Source of the DNA: Nocardioides dongkuii
Lineage (GTDB): Bacteria > Actinomycetota > Actinomycetes > Propionibacteriales > Nocardioidaceae
DNA: 64,000 nucleotides
Direction of reading: 5' to 3'
Assembly: GCF_014127485.1 (NCBI RefSeq)
Contig: NZ_CP059903.1
Location: forward strand, 124,001-188,000
The notes below the pieces were generated by a model, which saw only the letters and a program-made list of their open reading frames with translations, searched no databases and was not told where the DNA came from. This document shows positions 60,870 to 64,000 of this stretch, piece by piece. A program made the translations under genes and the position numbers. Numbering within the stretch: the first letter of the stretch is position 1; each line of letters starts with the position of its first letter.

Positions 60870-61553
60870 ATGACCACCATCGGCATCCTCGGCGCCGGCC
60901 AGGCCGGGAGCACACTGGCCCGGGTGTCGGTCGCGGCCGGCTACGACGTCGTGATCGCCAACTCGCGGGGGCCGGAGACGTTGACGGCCCTGGTGAGCGA
61001 CCTGGGTCCGCGGGCGCGCGCGGCGTACTCGGCGGACGCCGCGGCGGCATCGGACTTCGCCTTCCTCGCGTTCCCGTACGCACCCGGCGACCGGCTGCCG
61101 GTCGAGGAGCTCGCGGGGAAGGTCGTGATCGACAACAACAACTACATGGCCTGGCGCGACGGGAGCTTTCCCGAGGTCGACTCCGGCCGGATGACGGTCC
61201 ACGAGCTGCGCCAGGCGCAGCTGCCTGCCTCCAAGGTCGTGAAGGCGTTCAGCCACGTCCAGTTCCACGAGCGCTCGCAGATCCGGGTCCCCAGCGACAG
61301 GCTGCCCGCCGTGGTCCGGCTGGCCAGGCCGGCGGGTGCCCCCGACCGCAAGGCGCTGGTGGTCTCGAGCGACCACCCGGACGCCGTCGAGCTGGTGACC
61401 CGCTTCTACGACGACCTCGGCTTCGACGCGGTCGACAACAGCCCGCTGAGCGAGTCGTGGCGCAGTGCCCCCGGTACGCCGATGTGGCGCCACCACGTCG
61501 ACGGACAGAGCCGCGAGGAGCTGGTCCGCAACCTGGCCCTGGCGAGGCGCTAG
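60870..61553 (+). CDS. NADPH-dependent F420 reductase-like protein
   Basis: A 227-residue Rossmann protein that begins TTIGILGAGQAGSTLARVSVA, the GxGxxG loop of F420H2:NADP oxidoreductase-like enzymes (NADP_Rossmann/F420_ox). Further landmarks are VIDNNNYMAWRDG and KAFSHVQFHERS. It could pass hydride between NADPH and F420 or act as a plain reductase; F420 binding cannot be proven from sequence. The ribosome site is AGGAGGA before the ATG. Confidence 0.82.
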   Translation: MTTIGILGAGQAGSTLARVSVAAGYDVVIANSRGPETLTALVSDLGPRARAAYSADAAAASDFAFLAFPYAPGDRLPVEELAGKVVIDNNNYMAWRDGSFPEVDSGRMTVHELRQAQLPASKVVKAFSHVQFHERSQIRVPSDRLPAVVRLARPAGAPDRKALVVSSDHPDAVELVTRFYDDLGFDAVDNSPLSESWRSAPGTPMWRHHVDGQSREELVRNLALARR

Positions 61554-61682
61554 GCGCGCCGAGCCGCCGCGTGCCGCTGGGGGGTCTCCCCGGACCCCCG
61601 GCTCGGCAGGGCTCTGTCTGGCCGGCGTACGCGTCCCTAGCGTCGTGGTCGCCCGCTTGGGCCACCACACGGAAGGACCACC

Positions 61683-62366
61683 ATGACCGTCACGCTGATC
61701 ACCGGCGCGAACAAGGGAATCGGCTTCGAGACCGCCAGGCAGCTGCTGGAGCTCGGGCACGTCGTCTACCTCGGGGCCCGCGACCCCGACCGGGGCCGGG
61801 AGGCTGCGGCGGCACTGGGCGCACGATTCGTGCAGCTCGACGTGACCGACGACGACTCGGTGACCGCGGCGCTCGCCGAGATCGACGCCGCCGAGGGATG
61901 CCTCGACGTCCTCGTGAACAACGCCGGCATCCTCGGGTACGACATGGACGGGCCGACGGCGCTCCGGGTCTTCGACACGAACGCGGTCGGCCTCGTCCGG
62001 GTCACCGAGGCGGCGCTCCCGCTCCTGCGCAGGTCGGACCGCCCGGCGGTGGTCACGATCTCCAGCAGCATGGGCTCGTTCTGGGCGGTCACCAACCCCG
62101 AGCGCATGGAGTACGGCGTCCCCGCAGCCCTCTACGCGGCCTCCAAGTCGGCGGCGACCATGCTCACCGTCCAGTACGCCAAGGCGGAGCCGGGCATCAG
62201 GTTCAACGCGCTCGAGCCGGGGTTCACCGCGACCGACATGACCGCCGCCATGGGCGGCGGGCGCCCGGTCGAGGAGAGCGCCAGGACCGTCGTACGGCTC
62301 GCCACCCTCGGCCCCGACGGACCCACCGGGACCCTGCAGGACGAGCACGGTCTGCTGGCCTGGTAG
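61683..62366 (+). CDS. SDR-family NAD(P)-dependent oxidoreductase
   Basis: A 227-residue short-chain dehydrogenase with TLITGANKGIGFETARQLL, NNAGILGYD, SSSMGSFWAV and the catalytic AALYAASKSAATML. It resembles carbonyl reductase-like SDRs that detoxify ketones or quinones. A -10-like TAGCGT at 61638 and a ribosome site AAGGACC precede it. It is followed by a symmetric hairpin. Confidence 0.85.
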   Translation: MTVTLITGANKGIGFETARQLLELGHVVYLGARDPDRGREAAAALGARFVQLDVTDDDSVTAALAEIDAAEGCLDVLVNNAGILGYDMDGPTALRVFDTNAVGLVRVTEAALPLLRRSDRPAVVTISSSMGSFWAVTNPERMEYGVPAALYAASKSAATMLTVQYAKAEPGIRFNALEPGFTATDMTAAMGGGRPVEESARTVVRLATLGPDGPTGTLQDEHGLLAW

Positions 62367-62401
62367 CGGACATTCCCGCCGAGTCGGCGTGAGTTGCACG
62401 T

Positions 62402-62429
62402 CGAGTCGGCGCACATGTGCGCCGACTCG
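62402..62429. terminator. Perfect 28-bp palindrome between convergent genes
   Basis: A perfect 14+14 palindrome (core GCGCACATGTGCGC). The first ten bases, CGAGTCGGCG, also occur at 62380-62389. It lies between convergent stops (62366 and 62455) and likely ends transcription from both sides, although no U tract is present. Confidence 0.6.
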
Positions 62430-62454
62430 GCGATCTTCTCCACAGCTCCGGGGG

Positions 62455-63561
<1,107 letters not shown>

Positions 63562-63645
63562 CGCTCACGTCCCTTCACCGGCAGGCACGTGCCGGACGAT
63601 CCGTCGTGAAGTGGTTCCTGCACCGTAGAACGCATCGGTGCCGAG

Positions 63646-63691
63646 CAAAAGGATTTGGAGCAACTCCTCTGGCGCCTCCCAAATCGTTTGG
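63646..63691. promoter_or_regulatory. Paired CNAAA-N3-TTTGG operators between the sugar ATPase and ThuA genes
   Basis: Two 13-mers, CAAAAGGATTTGG (63646-63658) and CCAAATCGTTTGG (63679-63691), lie 33 bases apart centre to centre, about three helical turns. They are palindromic in their outer five bases and resemble LacI-family sites. A sugar-responsive repressor could hold both divergent genes. Confidence 0.5.
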
Positions 63692-63733
63692 CTAGCGTGG
63701 CGCGCGTCGCCGTCCCGCCGCCGAAGGAGTCGC

Positions 63734-64000
63734 ATGGACAGCACGCACGCCCGCCGGGTCCTGGTCGTCCGGGGCGGCTGGGAGGGCCACCGCCCGGTCG
63801 AGGCCACGGAGCGCTTCATCCCGTTCCTCGAGGAGCACGGCTGCGCCGTCGACGTCCACGACGGGCCGGAGGTGTACGCCGACGCCGAGCGGATGGCGGC
63901 GACGGACCTGGTCCTGCAGTGCTACACCCAAGGCGTCGCGACGGACGAGCAGGTGCTCGGGCTCTCGGCCGCGGTCGCCGCCGGGACCGGCCTGGCGGGC
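63734..64000 (+). CDS. ThuA-domain protein, start only (partial)
   Basis: The open frame runs off the window end. The first 89 codons read VLVVRGGWEGHRPVEATERF, then FLEEHGCAVDV, AATDLVLQCYTQG, which fits the class I glutamine amidotransferase-like ThuA fold of trehalose/disaccharide utilisation clusters. AAGGAG at 63724-63729 precedes the ATG by four bases, a rather short spacing. It probably continues into a sugar-utilisation operon past 64000. Confidence 0.8.
   Translation, partial: MDSTHARRVLVVRGGWEGHRPVEATERFIPFLEEHGCAVDVHDGPEVYADAERMAATDLVLQCYTQGVATDEQVLGLSAAVAAGTGLAG

Noticed and set aside
58620..62414. A 1264-codon open frame on the minus strand across the MFS, regulator and SDR genes
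   Set aside because: The genes on the real frames have clear motifs and starts; this frame has only repetitive Gly/Arg/Asp composition.

Overview
The window is very GC-rich, uses GTG and TTG starts often, and carries a bacterial proteasome activator (Bpa), GTP-dependent PEP carboxykinase, DUF5926, DUF4446, DUF6457 and a TB7.3-like biotin carrier. This points to a high-GC actinobacterium, most likely a Nocardioides-like organism. Genus is inferred from gene content only. I see no phage, transposase, integrase or CRISPR array.

Bases 1-24.9 kb look like core chromosome. They hold a DUF5926/SEC-C protein, a cAMP-type cyclase coupled to a cyclic-nucleotide-binding protein, arginine deiminase, a pheA-larB-larC-GDT1 operon, a PAP2-diacylglycerol kinase fusion, a serS-HAD-GNAT-HAD operon with 4-base overlaps, Bpa, a quinone reductase, mobA, a nitrilase-fold amidase, a biotin carrier, a secreted and anchored protein, two tRNA-Ser genes, pckG and a tRNA-Arg. 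Many genes here have a -10 hexamer 6-7 bases before the start codon, so their mRNAs should be leaderless. A two-part palindromic repeat occurs twice almost unchanged (4043-4120 and 24558-24635) and once in a divergent form (15911-15973).

Bases 24.9-62.4 kb look accessory and catabolic. First comes a split transketolase, an SDR dehydrogenase, a GntP permease and a GntR/FCD regulator, with matching TGT-N2-ACA operators in the divergent promoters and before the regulator gene. A TetR gene, a secreted lipase, a drug-type MFS pump and an ABC exporter follow. Then comes a large set: a 2-oxoacid dehydrogenase-like E1a-E1b-E2 complex (37.3-41.0 kb), a TetR repressor, and a catabolic operon (42.0-55.6 kb) with a truncated MDR protein, a cyclase-family hydrolase, two acyl-CoA ligases, a sugar-type ABC importer, two SDRs, an MDR dehydrogenase, a nitroreductase-like flavoprotein and two acetoacetate-decarboxylase-family proteins. 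Another TetR gene follows, then an acyl-CoA dehydrogenase fused by overlap to an APH-like kinase (56.4-58.6 kb).

The most interesting signal is a shared 18-bp palindrome, roughly ACCGACYG-N2-CGGTCGGN, just downstream of the predicted -10 boxes of the E1 operon, the 42-kb operon and the acyl-CoA dehydrogenase/kinase operon, and also before the TetR gene at 41.7 kb. It ties these units into one probable regulon for an unknown, probably oxygenated carboxylic or cyclic, substrate. The kinase/dehydrogenase pair resembles the levulinate-type logic in which a hydroxyacyl-CoA is phosphorylated and the phosphate is then eliminated.

The right end (58.6-64 kb) holds an MFS exporter, an XRE/MmyB-type regulator, an F420-type NADP reductase fold protein, an SDR, a sugar ABC ATPase (UgpC/MsmK type) and the start of a ThuA-domain gene.
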